A DNA stretch of 64,000 nt from Pseudomonadales bacterium (lineage in GTDB: Bacteria > Pseudomonadota > Gammaproteobacteria > Pseudomonadales > Halieaceae), in contig JACKNO010000001.1 of the NCBI GenBank assembly GCA_024234815.1, forward strand, positions 558,001 to 622,000, in the 5' to 3' direction. The stretch's first letter is position 1, and each line of letters begins with the position of its first letter. The translations under genes were made by a program, and so were the position numbers. The notes beneath the pieces are model-generated. The model had not been told where the DNA came from and did not search any database. It was given only the letters and a program-made list of their open reading frames with translations. Positions 36,150-45,332 of the stretch are shown here, piece by piece.

Positions 36150-36190
36150 AGCCCGCTTTTTCGGGGGATCACCCCACTGTGGAGAAACCG

Positions 36191-36784
36191 ATGGCTGAGC
36201 GCAAGGCCACTGTAGAGAGAAATACCCTGGAGACCCGGATCACCGTCGCGGTGAATCTGGACGGCTCCGGGCAATCAAAATTCGAGACCGGTGTGCCGTT
36301 CCTGGAGCACATGCTGGACCAGGTTGCACGCCACGGCATGGTGGATCTGGAAATCAACGCGGTGGGCGACCTGCACATTGACGATCACCACACCGTCGAA
36401 GATATCGGTATCACCCTGGGCCAGGCATTCGCAGCCGCGGTGGGCGACAAGAAAGGCATTTTACGATACGGCCATGCTTACGTGCCCCTGGACGAGGCCC
36501 TGTCGCGGGTCGTGATCGACTTTTCCGGGCGCCCGGGGCTGGAGTACAACATACCCTTCACCCGCGCCGCCGTCGGCGGCTTCGACGTGGACCTGTTCTT
36601 CGAGTTTTTCCAGGGTTTTGTCAATCACGCCCAGGTCACCCTGCATATCGACAACCTGCGCGGCGTCAATAGCCATCACCAGGCCGAGACGGTATTCAAG
36701 GCCTTTGGCCGCGCCCTGCGCATGGCCCTCACGGAGGATCCGCGGATGGCGGGCGTTACGCCTTCCACCAAGGGTGTGCTGTAG
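36191..36784 (+). CDS. hisB: Imidazoleglycerol-phosphate dehydratase (HisB)
   Basis: A 197-residue monofunctional HisB, lacking the phosphatase domain found in the E. coli protein. Metal ligands sit in FLEHMLDQVARHG, DDHHTVEDIGI and SHHQAETVFKA, which bind two manganese ions. It dehydrates imidazoleglycerol phosphate to imidazoleacetol phosphate in histidine synthesis. GGAG lies at the right distance before the ATG at 36191. It is the first of four consecutive his genes on the plus strand, with an eight-base gap to hisH. Confidence 0.96.
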   Translation: MAERKATVERNTLETRITVAVNLDGSGQSKFETGVPFLEHMLDQVARHGMVDLEINAVGDLHIDDHHTVEDIGITLGQAFAAAVGDKKGILRYGHAYVPLDEALSRVVIDFSGRPGLEYNIPFTRAAVGGFDVDLFFEFFQGFVNHAQVTLHIDNLRGVNSHHQAETVFKAFGRALRMALTEDPRMAGVTPSTKGVL

Positions 36785-36792
36785 GCCCTGCG

Positions 36793-37443
36793 ATGAGTGG
36801 AGTGGTTGCCGTCATCGATTACGGCATGGGCAACCTGCATTCCGTGGCCAGCGCGCTGGCCCACGCGGGTGCGGAAGAGGTCGTGGTTACCCATGATGCA
36901 GAACTTATCCGCAAGGCCGACCGCGTGGTCTTCCCTGGCGTGGGCGCCATCCGCGACTGCATGGCGGAGATTCGCCGGCTGAAGTGCGACGAGCTGCTGA
37001 CCGATGCCCTGGTGGCTCGCCACAAGCCGGTGCTCGCCATTTGCGTCGGCATGCAGGCACTGATGAGTCACTCCCAGGAAAACGGCGGCGTGCCCTGCCT
37101 CGACATGATTCCCGGTGAGGTGCGCTATTTCGGCAACCCCCTGGTAGACGAAAACGGTGAGCGCCTGAAGGTTCCTCATATGGGCTGGAACGAGGTACGC
37201 CAGGTTCGGCCTCATCCGCTGTGGCAGGGTATCCCGGACCTCACCCGTTTTTATTTTGTGCACAGCTACTATGTCGACGCGGTTGAGCGCGACCTGGTGG
37301 CGGGCAGCGTACAGTACGGCGCAACCGCTGATGCGGCGCTGGCCAGGGACAACCTCTTCGCGGTGCAGTTTCACCCGGAGAAAAGCCATACCGCGGGACT
37401 CAGGTTGCTGCGTAACTTTCTGGAGTGGAACGGCCAATGCTGA
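36793..37443 (+). CDS. hisH: Imidazole glycerol phosphate synthase, glutaminase subunit HisH
   Basis: A 216-residue class I glutaminase. The nucleophile Cys is in AICVGMQALMSHS, and the catalytic His and Glu are in FAVQFHPEKS. It feeds ammonia to HisF, encoded two genes downstream, to make imidazole glycerol phosphate and AICAR. The stop codon overlaps the hisA start by seven bases (ATGCTGA), so translation of the two is probably coupled. Confidence 0.96.
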   Translation: MSGVVAVIDYGMGNLHSVASALAHAGAEEVVVTHDAELIRKADRVVFPGVGAIRDCMAEIRRLKCDELLTDALVARHKPVLAICVGMQALMSHSQENGGVPCLDMIPGEVRYFGNPLVDENGERLKVPHMGWNEVRQVRPHPLWQGIPDLTRFYFVHSYYVDAVERDLVAGSVQYGATADAALARDNLFAVQFHPEKSHTAGLRLLRNFLEWNGQC

Positions 37444-38171
37444 TTATTCCCGCGATAGACCTCAAGGACGGACAGTGTGTGCGCCTGCGCCAGGGCCTGA
37501 TGGATGACAGCACGGTGTTTTCCGACGAGCCTGTAGCCATGGCCCGGCGCTGGGTCGAGGCCGGTTGCCGCCGCCTGCACCTGGTGGACCTCAATGGCGC
37601 CTTTGCGGGTGAGCCGGTCAACGGCGAGGTGGTCACTGCCATTGCCCGCACGTGGCCGCAGTTGCCTATCCAGATCGGCGGCGGTATCCGCAGCCTGGAA
37701 ACTATCGAGCACTATGTGCGGGCGGGCGTCAGCTACGTCATTATCGGCACAAAAGCAGTGAAGGAGCCGGCTTTTGTGGCCGAGGCCTGCGCGGCCTTTC
37801 CCGGGCGGATCATTGTCGGTCTGGACGCAAAGGACGGCCTGGTGGCTACCGACGGCTGGGCTGAAGTATCGACGCTGCTGGCGACGGACCTGGCCCGGCA
37901 GTTTGAATCAGATGGCGTATCCGCCATTGTCTACACGGACATCGCCCGCGACGGCATGATGCAAGGGGTCAATGTCGAGGCCACTCTCACCATGGCCCGC
38001 GCCTCCAGCATTCCGGTGATCGCCTCCGGCGGCATCACCAACCTGGACGATATCCGTGCGCTCAGGGCAGTGGCTTCCGAGGGTATCTGCGGCGCGATTA
38101 CCGGTCGCGCCATTTACGAGGGCACCCTGGACGTGGCCGCGGCCCAGCGGCTCTGCGACGGCGAGGGCTGA
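37437..38171 (+). CDS. hisA: HisA, phosphoribosylformimino-5-aminoimidazole carboxamide ribotide isomerase
   Basis: A 244-residue TIM-barrel enzyme. The catalytic Asp is in IPAIDLKDGQ at the N-terminus; the phosphate-binding loops are QIGGGIRS in the first half and ASGGITNLDD in the second. It isomerises ProFAR to PRFAR, the substrate of HisF. A GTG at 37425 is also in frame, but the ATG at 37437 fits the family N-terminus exactly. Two bases separate its stop from hisF. Confidence 0.96.
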   Translation: MLIIPAIDLKDGQCVRLRQGLMDDSTVFSDEPVAMARRWVEAGCRRLHLVDLNGAFAGEPVNGEVVTAIARTWPQLPIQIGGGIRSLETIEHYVRAGVSYVIIGTKAVKEPAFVAEACAAFPGRIIVGLDAKDGLVATDGWAEVSTLLATDLARQFESDGVSAIVYTDIARDGMMQGVNVEATLTMARASSIPVIASGGITNLDDIRALRAVASEGICGAITGRAIYEGTLDVAAAQRLCDGEG

Positions 38172-38173
38172 AC

Positions 38174-38947
38174 ATGGGCCTGGCCAAACGCATAATTCCC
38201 TGCCTCGACGTGGAGAACGGCCGGGTGGTGAAGGGCGTCAATTTCGTGGACATCCGCGACGCCGGCGACCCGGTGGAGATAGCCATCCGCTATAACGAAC
38301 AGGGCGCCGACGAGATCACCTTCCTGGATATCACCGCCAGCCATGAAGGGCGGGAGACCACGGTACACACTGTGGAAAAAATTGCCGAGGAAGTGTTTAT
38401 CCCGCTAACCGTGGGAGGCGGTATTCGCACTGTGCAGGATATACGCACCATGCTCAACGCCGGTGCCGACAAGGTGAGTATCAATACCGCGGCCATTCAC
38501 AACCCCGAACTGGTGCGCGAGTCCGCCGGGCGCTTTGGTTCCCAGTGCATTGTCGTGGCGATAGACGCCAAGCGGGTGGCGGATGTGGACGGCGCCCCGC
38601 GCTGGGAAATATTCACCCACGGCGGCCGCAAGCCCACCGGTATCGACGCGGTGGCCTGGGCCGTGCGCATGGCCGAGCTCGGCGCCGGGGAGATCCTCCT
38701 CACCAGCATGGATCGCGACGGCACCAAGAATGGCTTTGAACTGGGAGTCACCCGCGCCATCACCGACGCGGTGGAAATACCGGTTATCGCCTCGGGCGGG
38801 GTGGGCAACCTGGATCACCTGGTTGACGGGATTGTGCTCGGCGGCGCCGATGCGGTGCTGGCGGCGAGTATTTTCCATTTCGGCGAGTACACCGTGCCCG
38901 AAGCCAAGGCCTATATGGCCGCGCGTGGAATTGAGGTGCGCCTGTAG
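38174..38947 (+). CDS. hisF: Imidazole glycerol phosphate synthase, cyclase subunit HisF
   Basis: A 257-residue TIM-barrel subunit. The conserved opening is AKRIIPCLDVENGRVVKG with the catalytic Asp11, and the second catalytic Asp lies in LLTSMDRDGTKNG near residue 180. Phosphate loops VGGGIRT and ASGGVGN are present. It is the last gene of the his cluster; the remaining his genes are elsewhere. After its stop there is a GGGGGG/CCCCCC hairpin-like sequence near 38960-38983, without a clear T-run. Confidence 0.96.
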   Translation: MGLAKRIIPCLDVENGRVVKGVNFVDIRDAGDPVEIAIRYNEQGADEITFLDITASHEGRETTVHTVEKIAEEVFIPLTVGGGIRTVQDIRTMLNAGADKVSINTAAIHNPELVRESAGRFGSQCIVVAIDAKRVADVDGAPRWEIFTHGGRKPTGIDAVAWAVRMAELGAGEILLTSMDRDGTKNGFELGVTRAITDAVEIPVIASGGVGNLDHLVDGIVLGGADAVLAASIFHFGEYTVPEAKAYMAARGIEVRL

Positions 38948-39026
38948 CGGGGCAGTTGCGGGGGGAAACCAGATTCATCCCCCCGGTCGTTCGGTGGCAG
39001 CCCGCCCCGGGCTGCGCCAACCCGCT

Positions 39027-40352
39027 TTACTGGACTGTAGACGCCGGCTCTGCCCCCGCGCTCTGGGTGCGCATACCAAGTATGTTAACCCCTTTCAGCA
39101 GGGTCAATGCCTCGTATAACTGATTGTCGCTGGCCAGCAATTCGGCCGCCGCTTTGGCCGATGACGCGCGGGTTTTTTTGACATCACTGTTGCCATTGCC
39201 GTTACCCAGGTGGCCGGACAGGTCCGCCTCAGTCACCTGGCCGCTGTTGTTATAAGCAGTTACCTGGGCGCGTTCCACCAGGATATCCGGCACAATGCCT
39301 TCCGCCTGTATAGAGCGTCCGTTGGGGGTGAAATAACGAGCGGTGGTGAGTTTGATCGCGCGTGATTCCGATAGCGGCAGGATTGTCTGGACCGAACCCT
39401 TGCCGAAACTGTCGGAGCCCATTACCACCGCCCGGCCGCGATCCTGCAGGGCGCCGGCGACGATCTCCGAGGCGCTGGCGGAGCCGGAATTGATCAGCAC
39501 CACTATCGGCGCCCCGTCGGTCATGTCGCCGGGCTGGGCGTCAAAGTGCATGTCCGAATTGGGCAGGCGCCCCTCGGTGTAAACCACGGGCCCGTTATCA
39601 AGAAACAGGTCCGCCACGGCAACGCTGGCGCTCAGCACGCCACCCGGGTTGTTGCGCAGGTCCAGTACCAGGCCTTTGAGTTTGCCTTTTTCCAGCAATT
39701 TGGCGAGCGCCTTTTCAACGCTCTCGCCGGTATTGACCTGGAACTGGGCGATGCGGATATACGCGTAGCCCGGCTCCAGCCAACGGCTGCGCACACTGGC
39801 CACCTTGATGGTGTCGCGTACCAGGGTAACCGTGAAAGGTTGGCTCTCGCCCTCCCTGCCGATGGTGAGTTCAATCTTGCTGCCCTTGGGGCCGCGCATG
39901 TGGTCTATGGCCTCGTTCAGGGTCATGCCCTGGACGGGCGCATTGTCGAGTTTGAGAATCACATCGCCGCTTTGCAGGTCGGCCTCGGCGGCAGGCGAAC
40001 CGTCTATGGGTGTAACGATGGTGATAAAGCCGTCGCGCATACCCACCTCCAGCCCGAGCCCGCTGAATTCCCCGGAGGTACCCTCCTGCAGATCTGTGAA
40101 CTGATCCTTGGTCATGTAGACCGAGTGCGGGTCCAGCCCGGTAAGCATGCCCTGAATAGCGTATTCCAGCAGGGTGCTGTCATCGATTTCCTCGACATAG
40201 CCCGCGCGAATCTGGTTGTACACATCCGCGAACGTGCGCAGCTCATCCAGTGGCAGCTTGCCCTCGGGCTCGGTGGCCAGCAACCGTGGTGAGGACGACA
40301 GGGTCAGGGCCGCCGTTGCGACCAGCAGGATCGAGTTGAGGTTACAGCACAT
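39027..40352 (-). CDS. ctpA: S41 family C-terminal processing peptidase (CtpA type)
   Basis: A 441-residue periplasmic protease. The signal peptide starts MCCNLNSILL at 40352; an ATG at 40388 is also in frame. A PDZ domain spans about residues 75-160 (GSPAAEADLQSGDVIL). The catalytic Ser is in INSGSASASEIVAGAL, and the Lys in SFGKGSVQTIL 25 residues later. CtpA trims cell-wall hydrolases and other envelope proteins. It lies downstream of envC by about 100 bases; the gpmI-envC-ctpA order recurs in many gammaproteobacteria and suggests a cell-wall role. Confidence 0.92.
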   Translation of the reverse strand: MCCNLNSILLVATAALTLSSSPRLLATEPEGKLPLDELRTFADVYNQIRAGYVEEIDDSTLLEYAIQGMLTGLDPHSVYMTKDQFTDLQEGTSGEFSGLGLEVGMRDGFITIVTPIDGSPAAEADLQSGDVILKLDNAPVQGMTLNEAIDHMRGPKGSKIELTIGREGESQPFTVTLVRDTIKVASVRSRWLEPGYAYIRIAQFQVNTGESVEKALAKLLEKGKLKGLVLDLRNNPGGVLSASVAVADLFLDNGPVVYTEGRLPNSDMHFDAQPGDMTDGAPIVVLINSGSASASEIVAGALQDRGRAVVMGSDSFGKGSVQTILPLSESRAIKLTTARYFTPNGRSIQAEGIVPDILVERAQVTAYNNSGQVTEADLSGHLGNGNGNSDVKKTRASSAKAAAELLASDNQLYEALTLLKGVNILGMRTQSAGAEPASTVQ

Positions 40353-40453
40353 GCTTACCGCCGAAAGGCCAGGAGCCGATAGAGCCAAAGGGCGGCCAGT
40401 TTACCCTATCTGCCGTGTCGATACGAAAGCCCTTGCATGACAAAAGTGACGCT

Positions 40454-41599
40454 TCAGCCCTTGCACCAGTTCGCGGGATTGGTCGGTTTGCCGTTGTGGC
40501 GAATCTCGAAGTAGAGGGCGGATTGTTCCTGCCCGCCGCTGTTACCGACTGTGCTGACAGGGGTGCCGGCAGTCACCCATTCCCCGACCTCCCGCAACAG
40601 GCTCTGGTTATGCGCGTACAGACTCATGTAGCCATCGCCGTGGTCGATAATCATCAGCAGGCCCGAGCCGCGCAGCCAGTCTGCGTAAACCACGCGCCCG
40701 TGGTGTATTGCCTTGACGCTGGTGCCCTCTTTGGCGGGGATAGTCACACCCTGCCAGCGCATCTTGCCCTCGTTGCGCGGGCGGCCAAAGTTGTTCGTAC
40801 GCTTGCCGTCCAGCGGCCATGACATCTTTCCCTGGGCAGTTTTGAAGGGCTGGTAGTCATCGGGAAGTTCCAGCTCCCCCACCGCTTTTTCAATGGCGGC
40901 GATCAGCGCTTCCAATTCCTTGCGGTCACGCTCCATCTGTTTTAGCTGCCCGGCCTTGGAACTGATGCTGGCATTGAGTTCCGCCACGGCCTGTTCGCGG
41001 TTTGCCCGGGTGGTTGCCAGCTGCGCTTGTTGTTCCTCCAGCGTGTGTTGCTGGGCGGACAGTTGGTCCAGGGAATCGGCGATACGCTGTTCCAGCTCCC
41101 GCAACTTGCGCAGGGTTTCCCGGTAATTGGCAACCAGCTCATTGCGGGCCTGAAAAAAATAGCGGTAGTAGGCCATTGCCCGGGCCACGGTGTGGGGATC
41201 CTCCTGGTTCAGCAAGACCTTAACCTGGCTCTGCTGCCCGAGCTGCCAGGCGGCCTTCAGTTCGAGGGCAATGCGCGCCTGTTGTGCGGCGCGGGCCTCT
41301 TCCAGTTCCGGGCGCTGTTGCCGCAGGGCGACCAATTCCTTCTCGCTGGTGGCAATGGCGAGTTCCACGGCGGTCATGTCGTTGCGCAGTTTGCCAAGTT
41401 GCAGCTCGGCTTCGCGCAGTTGTTGTTGCAGGTCGTTCTTGCGGGCGTTGTCGGAGGAAATTTCGTCGCCGATACGTTTTATCTCGTTTTGCAGCTGTTC
41501 CAGTTTGCTGCGCACGGCCTTTTCATCGGTCTCGCCGCAGACGGCGCCCGGGATGACCGCCAGCAGCAGGGCGAGAAGCGCAAACCGGCGCAGGGGCAC
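40454..41599 (-). CDS. envC: EnvC-like murein hydrolase activator
   Basis: A 381-residue periplasmic protein with an N-terminal signal peptide and a long coiled coil (about residues 25-240). A LytM/M23-like domain follows (MSWPLDGKRTNNFG, IDHGDGYMSLYAHN, LYFEIRHNGKPTNP). The start of the LytM domain lacks the usual Hx3D zinc site, as expected for EnvC, which activates amidases AmiA/AmiB at the septum instead of cutting itself. The start codon is GTG, five bases after the gpmI stop, so translation is probably coupled. Confidence 0.92.
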   Translation of the reverse strand: MPLRRFALLALLLAVIPGAVCGETDEKAVRSKLEQLQNEIKRIGDEISSDNARKNDLQQQLREAELQLGKLRNDMTAVELAIATSEKELVALRQQRPELEEARAAQQARIALELKAAWQLGQQSQVKVLLNQEDPHTVARAMAYYRYFFQARNELVANYRETLRKLRELEQRIADSLDQLSAQQHTLEEQQAQLATTRANREQAVAELNASISSKAGQLKQMERDRKELEALIAAIEKAVGELELPDDYQPFKTAQGKMSWPLDGKRTNNFGRPRNEGKMRWQGVTIPAKEGTSVKAIHHGRVVYADWLRGSGLLMIIDHGDGYMSLYAHNQSLLREVGEWVTAGTPVSTVGNSGGQEQSALYFEIRHNGKPTNPANWCKG

Positions 41600-41604
41600 G
41601 GTGC

Positions 41605-43161
41605 TCAGGAGGGAATGCGGGCCAGGTTGACCCCGGACATCTCCGGCGGCTGCGGCAGGCCCATCATTGCCAGCAGGGTGGGCGCTATATCAGCCAGCCT
41701 GCCGCCGGCCGGGTCCAGTTGCAGAGCGCGCTTGCCGACGTATACCAGCGGGACCAGGTCAGTGGTGTGCTGGGTATGCTGCTGGCCCGACTCGTAGTCC
41801 AGCATTTGCTCGCAGTTGCCGTGGTCGGCCGTCACCAGGGCCTCCCCGCCCGCTTCCAGCACGGCCTTTTCCACCCGCCCCAGGCATGTGTCCAGCGCTT
41901 CCGTGGCCTTGATAGCGGCCGCCAGGATTCCGGTATGTCCTACCATGTCACCGTTGGCGTAGTTGCAGACGATGAGGTCGTACTTGCCCGAGTGGATGGC
42001 CGCTACCAGTTTGTCGGTCAGCTCGGGAGCGCTCATCTCGGGTTGCAGGTCGTAGGTGGCCACCGCCGGGGATTTGATCAGTTCGCGGTCTTCGCCGGGG
42101 AACGGCTCTTCGCGTCCACCGCTGAAGAAGAAGGTGACATGCGCGTACTTCTCGGTTTCGGCGATGCGCAGCTGGGTCATGCCCTGTTGTGCGAGGTAAT
42201 CCGCCAGGACATTGTCGAGGCTTTGCGGCGCGAACGCGCAACTGGTGTGGATGTCCGCCGCGTATTCGGTGGTCATGACGAAGTCGGAAAGCGCAGGTAC
42301 GGTCTGCCGGGTAAAGCCGTTGAAGCCGGGTTCGATAAAGGCGCGGGTCAACTCGCGGGCCCGGTCCGCGCGGAAATTCATGAACAGGATGCAGTCGTTA
42401 TCCGCGACGACAGCAGCGGGCTCGCCACTCGACGCGATCACCGTCGGCATGACAAATTCGTCATTTTCATCGCGCTCGTAGGCCGCTTTGAGTCCGTCCA
42501 GCGCAGTGGCGGCGCGATAGTCACAGCGGCCCTCGGTCAGCAGATTGTAGGCTTTTTCGATGCGGTCCCAGTTATTGTCCCGATCCATGGCGTAGTAGCG
42601 CCCGGTGATGCTGGCGACCCGGCCGCAACCCAGCTCGGCGAACAGGGCCTGCGCCTGCTCCAGTGAAGCGCCCGCGCTGCGCGGCGGGGTATCGCGGCCG
42701 TCGAGGAAGGCGTGCAGGTACACCCTGCCTGCGCCCCGTTGCGCGGCCAGGCGCACGGCGGCGAATATCTGTTGTTCGTGACTGTGGACGCCGCCGGGGG
42801 ACAGGAGACCGAACACATGCACCGCGCCGCCGGCGGCGATGGTTTTATCGATCGCGCCGCAGTAGGCCGGGTTGCTGTTAAAACTGCCGTCCTGGATGGC
42901 CTGGTCGATGCGGGTGATGTTCTGGTAGATGACGCGGCCCGAACCCAGGCTCATGTGGCCCACCTCGGAATTGCCCATCTGGCCGTCGGGCAGGCCGACG
43001 TCGAGGCCCGACCCCGAGATAAGGGTATGCGGGGCCTGCTGCCAGAGCCGGTCCCAGACCGGTGTGTTGCCCAGGGCGATGGCGTTGTCGCGGGTTTCCT
43101 CGCGGTAGCCCCAGCCGTCCAGCACAATTAAAACGGTGGTTTTCCTGTCGCTCGTACCCAT
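41605..43161 (-). CDS. gpmI: 2,3-bisphosphoglycerate-independent phosphoglycerate mutase
   Basis: A 518-residue glycolytic enzyme that interconverts 3- and 2-phosphoglycerate through a phosphoserine and two manganese ions. The first metal site reads VLIVLDGWGYREE at the N-terminus, and the nucleophilic Ser is in GQMGNSEVGHMSLG. The metal-binding NYANGDMVGHTG and VTADHGNCEQM lie in the last third. Full family length. GGAAG precedes the ATG. It heads the gpmI-envC-ctpA group. Confidence 0.96.
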   Translation of the reverse strand: MGTSDRKTTVLIVLDGWGYREETRDNAIALGNTPVWDRLWQQAPHTLISGSGLDVGLPDGQMGNSEVGHMSLGSGRVIYQNITRIDQAIQDGSFNSNPAYCGAIDKTIAAGGAVHVFGLLSPGGVHSHEQQIFAAVRLAAQRGAGRVYLHAFLDGRDTPPRSAGASLEQAQALFAELGCGRVASITGRYYAMDRDNNWDRIEKAYNLLTEGRCDYRAATALDGLKAAYERDENDEFVMPTVIASSGEPAAVVADNDCILFMNFRADRARELTRAFIEPGFNGFTRQTVPALSDFVMTTEYAADIHTSCAFAPQSLDNVLADYLAQQGMTQLRIAETEKYAHVTFFFSGGREEPFPGEDRELIKSPAVATYDLQPEMSAPELTDKLVAAIHSGKYDLIVCNYANGDMVGHTGILAAAIKATEALDTCLGRVEKAVLEAGGEALVTADHGNCEQMLDYESGQQHTQHTTDLVPLVYVGKRALQLDPAGGRLADIAPTLLAMMGLPQPPEMSGVNLARIPS

Positions 43162-43456
43162 CTTTCTTCCCGTATGCGCCGGTAGCGGCCACTGTAAGTA
43201 AAGCGCGGCATTTTAACGTGTCCCGCCGGGAAGCGCATTGCCTATCTGGCTGTGCGAAGCCGCGGCGCACCCGCATCCCGGCTTGCCGCCGCGGGGCTGG
43301 TTGCGCCCAGCACTAGCGGGTATACTTGCCGCCTTTTTACGCAGCCTGTGGCACCATCTGGCTCGCTGGTGGCCTGTTTTCGCCGCCGACATTAGTCGTC
43401 GCTGACACGTTTGTGTCGTTACTGGTACATGTCCTTAACCCAACGATTGCTTTGCT

Positions 43457-43876
43457 ATGGCGTTATTTCTCGAGTTTCTTGCCCAACAGTGGATTCTGGC
43501 CCTGGCCTTGCTGGTGGTTATTATCATGCTGCTGTTACACGAGTCCCGTAAATCCGGCCCCTCGGTTTCGCCGCAACAGGCGATCAACCTGATCAACCGC
43601 GAGGGCGGCGTGTTTGTCGACCTGCGCGACGCCGCCGATTTCAAGCAGGGTCATATTGTCGATGCCATGCACATTCCCGCCGCCAAGTTGCTGGCGCGGA
43701 TGGCGGAACTTGAAAAATACAGGGAGAAACCCATCGTGCTGGTGTGCAAGATGGGGCAGCAGTCCGGCGCCGCGAGCAAGCAGTTGAAGGCGGGCGGCTA
43801 CAGCAAGGTGTGCAAGATGACCGGTGGCATGATGGAGTGGAGCAATCTCCAGTTGCCGGTGGTCGGCAAGTCCTGA
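43457..43876 (+). CDS. Membrane-anchored rhodanese-like protein (YibN type)
   Basis: A 139-residue protein with one N-terminal TM helix (WILALALLVVIIMLLL) and a single rhodanese domain. The active-site loop VLVCKMGQQSGAAS holds the Cys. YibN-type proteins sit beside grxC and secB in many gammaproteobacteria, as here, and are thought to take part in sulfur transfer or membrane-protein biogenesis; the exact substrate is unknown. A TATACT hexamer at 43321 may be its -10 element. Confidence 0.9.
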   Translation: MALFLEFLAQQWILALALLVVIIMLLLHESRKSGPSVSPQQAINLINREGGVFVDLRDAADFKQGHIVDAMHIPAAKLLARMAELEKYREKPIVLVCKMGQQSGAASKQLKAGGYSKVCKMTGGMMEWSNLQLPVVGKS

Positions 43877-43882
43877 GTTGCC

Positions 43883-44146
43883 GTGAGCGCCTCTGTTACC
43901 ATGTATTCAACCCGGTTCTGTCCCTATTGCGTGCGGGCGCGGGGGCTGTTGCAGAGCAAACAGGTCAGCTTTACGGAAATCGCCGTGGACGAGCAGCCGC
44001 AACTGCGGCGGGAGATGGTCGAGCGCAGCGGTCGCTACACGGTGCCGCAGATCTGGATCGGTGAGCAGCACGTGGGCGGGTACGACGATCTTGCCCTCCT
44101 CGAGCGGCAGGGCCGTCTCGACGAATTACTTTCAACGGCGCCCTGA
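43883..44146 (+). CDS. grxC: Glutaredoxin 3
   Basis: An 87-residue glutaredoxin with the redox motif CPYC (in TRFCPYCVRARGLL), the TVPQIWIG cis-proline segment and HVGGYDDL for glutathione binding. It reduces disulfides and glutathione adducts in the cytoplasm. The start is GTG at 43883, with an ATG six codons later (MYSTRFC) as an alternative. Only six bases separate it from the rhodanese gene, and secB follows 39 bases downstream. Confidence 0.95.
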   Translation: MSASVTMYSTRFCPYCVRARGLLQSKQVSFTEIAVDEQPQLRREMVERSGRYTVPQIWIGEQHVGGYDDLALLERQGRLDELLSTAP

Positions 44147-44185
44147 GCGCCGCGACACAAACACTATCTAAGGGAGGACGGCTCC

Positions 44186-44677
44186 ATGGCCGAGGAACAA
44201 GCAGCAGGCACCCAGCAACAACCACAGCAACAGTTCGCGTTGCAGCGGATCTACACCAAGGATATTTCACTGGAGTCTCCATCGACACCAGGGGTATTCA
44301 AGAAGCAGTGGCAGCCGCAGATGAGCGTGGACCTGGGCACCAAGAGCGACAAGATCGACGACGAAGGCAACTACGAGGTGGTGCTCACCATCACCATTAC
44401 CGCCAAGATGGAAGATGCCAACGCCTTCCTGATCGAGGTGCAGCAGGCCGGAATCTTCTTTATCACCGGTTTTTCGCCCGAAGAACTGCGCCGTATCGTC
44501 GGCACCGCGGCGCCGAATATCCTCTTCCCCTATGCGCGCGAATGCATTGATACCCTCTGTGTGAAAGGCGGCTTCCCGCCCGTCATGCTGGCGCCGATCA
44601 ATTTCGACGCCATGTACCAGCAGGCACTGGCCAATGCCGAGGGCGGCCAGCCCGCGGAAGCGCCCGCCACCCACTGA
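44186..44677 (+). CDS. secB: Protein-export chaperone SecB
   Basis: A 163-residue protein matching SecB: FALQRIYTKDISLESP, then the acidic stretch LTITITAKMEDANAFLIEVQQAG and ILFPYARECIDTLCVKGGFPPVML. It forms a tetramer that keeps exported precursors unfolded and hands them to SecA. A strong GGGAGG ribosome-binding site precedes the ATG. It closes the rhodanese-grxC-secB group, followed by a clear rho-independent terminator. Confidence 0.96.
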   Translation: MAEEQAAGTQQQPQQQFALQRIYTKDISLESPSTPGVFKKQWQPQMSVDLGTKSDKIDDEGNYEVVLTITITAKMEDANAFLIEVQQAGIFFITGFSPEELRRIVGTAAPNILFPYARECIDTLCVKGGFPPVMLAPINFDAMYQQALANAEGGQPAEAPATH

Positions 44678-44696
44678 TCCGCATGTGGTATTAGCG

Positions 44697-44719
44697 AAGG
44701 GGCTTCGGCCCCTTTTTTG
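44697..44719 (+). terminator. Rho-independent terminator after secB
   Basis: AAGGGGC-TTCG-GCCCCTT forms a perfect GC-rich stem with a TTCG loop, followed by six T residues. It lies about 20 bases after the secB stop codon. Confidence 0.9.
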
Positions 44720-44836
44720 TGCCTGCCTGGAGAGGGTAGATGCCGCCCGCCGCTGCACCGGGATGTCCCGGCATGAGCGCCTGTAATGCCCACGATCGTC
44801 AGTCGGAAAGCCACTTTTGTCAGTAGTAAGTGCTTA

Positions 44837-45301
44837 CTATTGCAGCCCCGGAAATCCCAGCTGCCGCAAGCCTTCATACACTACCACCGCCGCGGCATTG
44901 CTCAGGTTGAGACTGCGGCTGTTGGCGAGCATGGGGATGCGGAAGGTGGCCGCGGCGTCCATACCGGCCAGCAGCTCCGCCGGCAGGCCACGGGTTTCCG
45001 GGCCGAACATGATGGCGTCGCCCGCCTGGTAGCTGATCTGGTGGAAGGACTGCGTGGCCCTGGTGGTGGCGCCGTAGAGGCGTGGTTGCCCGTTGTGCTG
45101 CATGAATTCATCGAGACTGCCGTATACACGGACGTCCGCATACTCCCGGTAATCGAGGCCGGCGCGGCGCATTCTGCGATCATCCAGGTCGAAGCCCAGC
45201 GGTCCGATCAGGTGTAATGAGCATCCGGTATTCGCGCACAGGCGCATGATGTTGCCGGTGTTGGGCGGGATTTCCGGCTGGTACAGGACTATTCTGAGCA
45301 T
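44837..45301 (-). CDS. trmL: tRNA (cytidine(34)-2'-O)-methyltransferase TrmL
   Basis: A 154-residue SPOUT-fold enzyme that methylates the ribose of the wobble base in some Leu tRNAs. It opens MLRIVLYQPEIPPNTGNIMRL, and the knot-forming segments are MFGPETRGLP and LNLSNAAAVVVYEGLRQLGF. Length and motifs match TrmL (YibK). A 16-base inverted repeat spans its stop codon. The ntrC gene ends 31 bases upstream of it on the same strand. Confidence 0.93.
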   Translation of the reverse strand: MLRIVLYQPEIPPNTGNIMRLCANTGCSLHLIGPLGFDLDDRRMRRAGLDYREYADVRVYGSLDEFMQHNGQPRLYGATTRATQSFHQISYQAGDAIMFGPETRGLPAELLAGMDAAATFRIPMLANSRSLNLSNAAAVVVYEGLRQLGFPGLQ

Positions 45302-45332
45302 GGTGCATGGTAACTGCCTGCGGTGGGTGCAG

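Noticed and set aside
38960..38985. GGGGGG/CCCCCC hairpin after hisF as a terminator
   Set aside because: Long loop and no T-run; intrinsic termination cannot be claimed.
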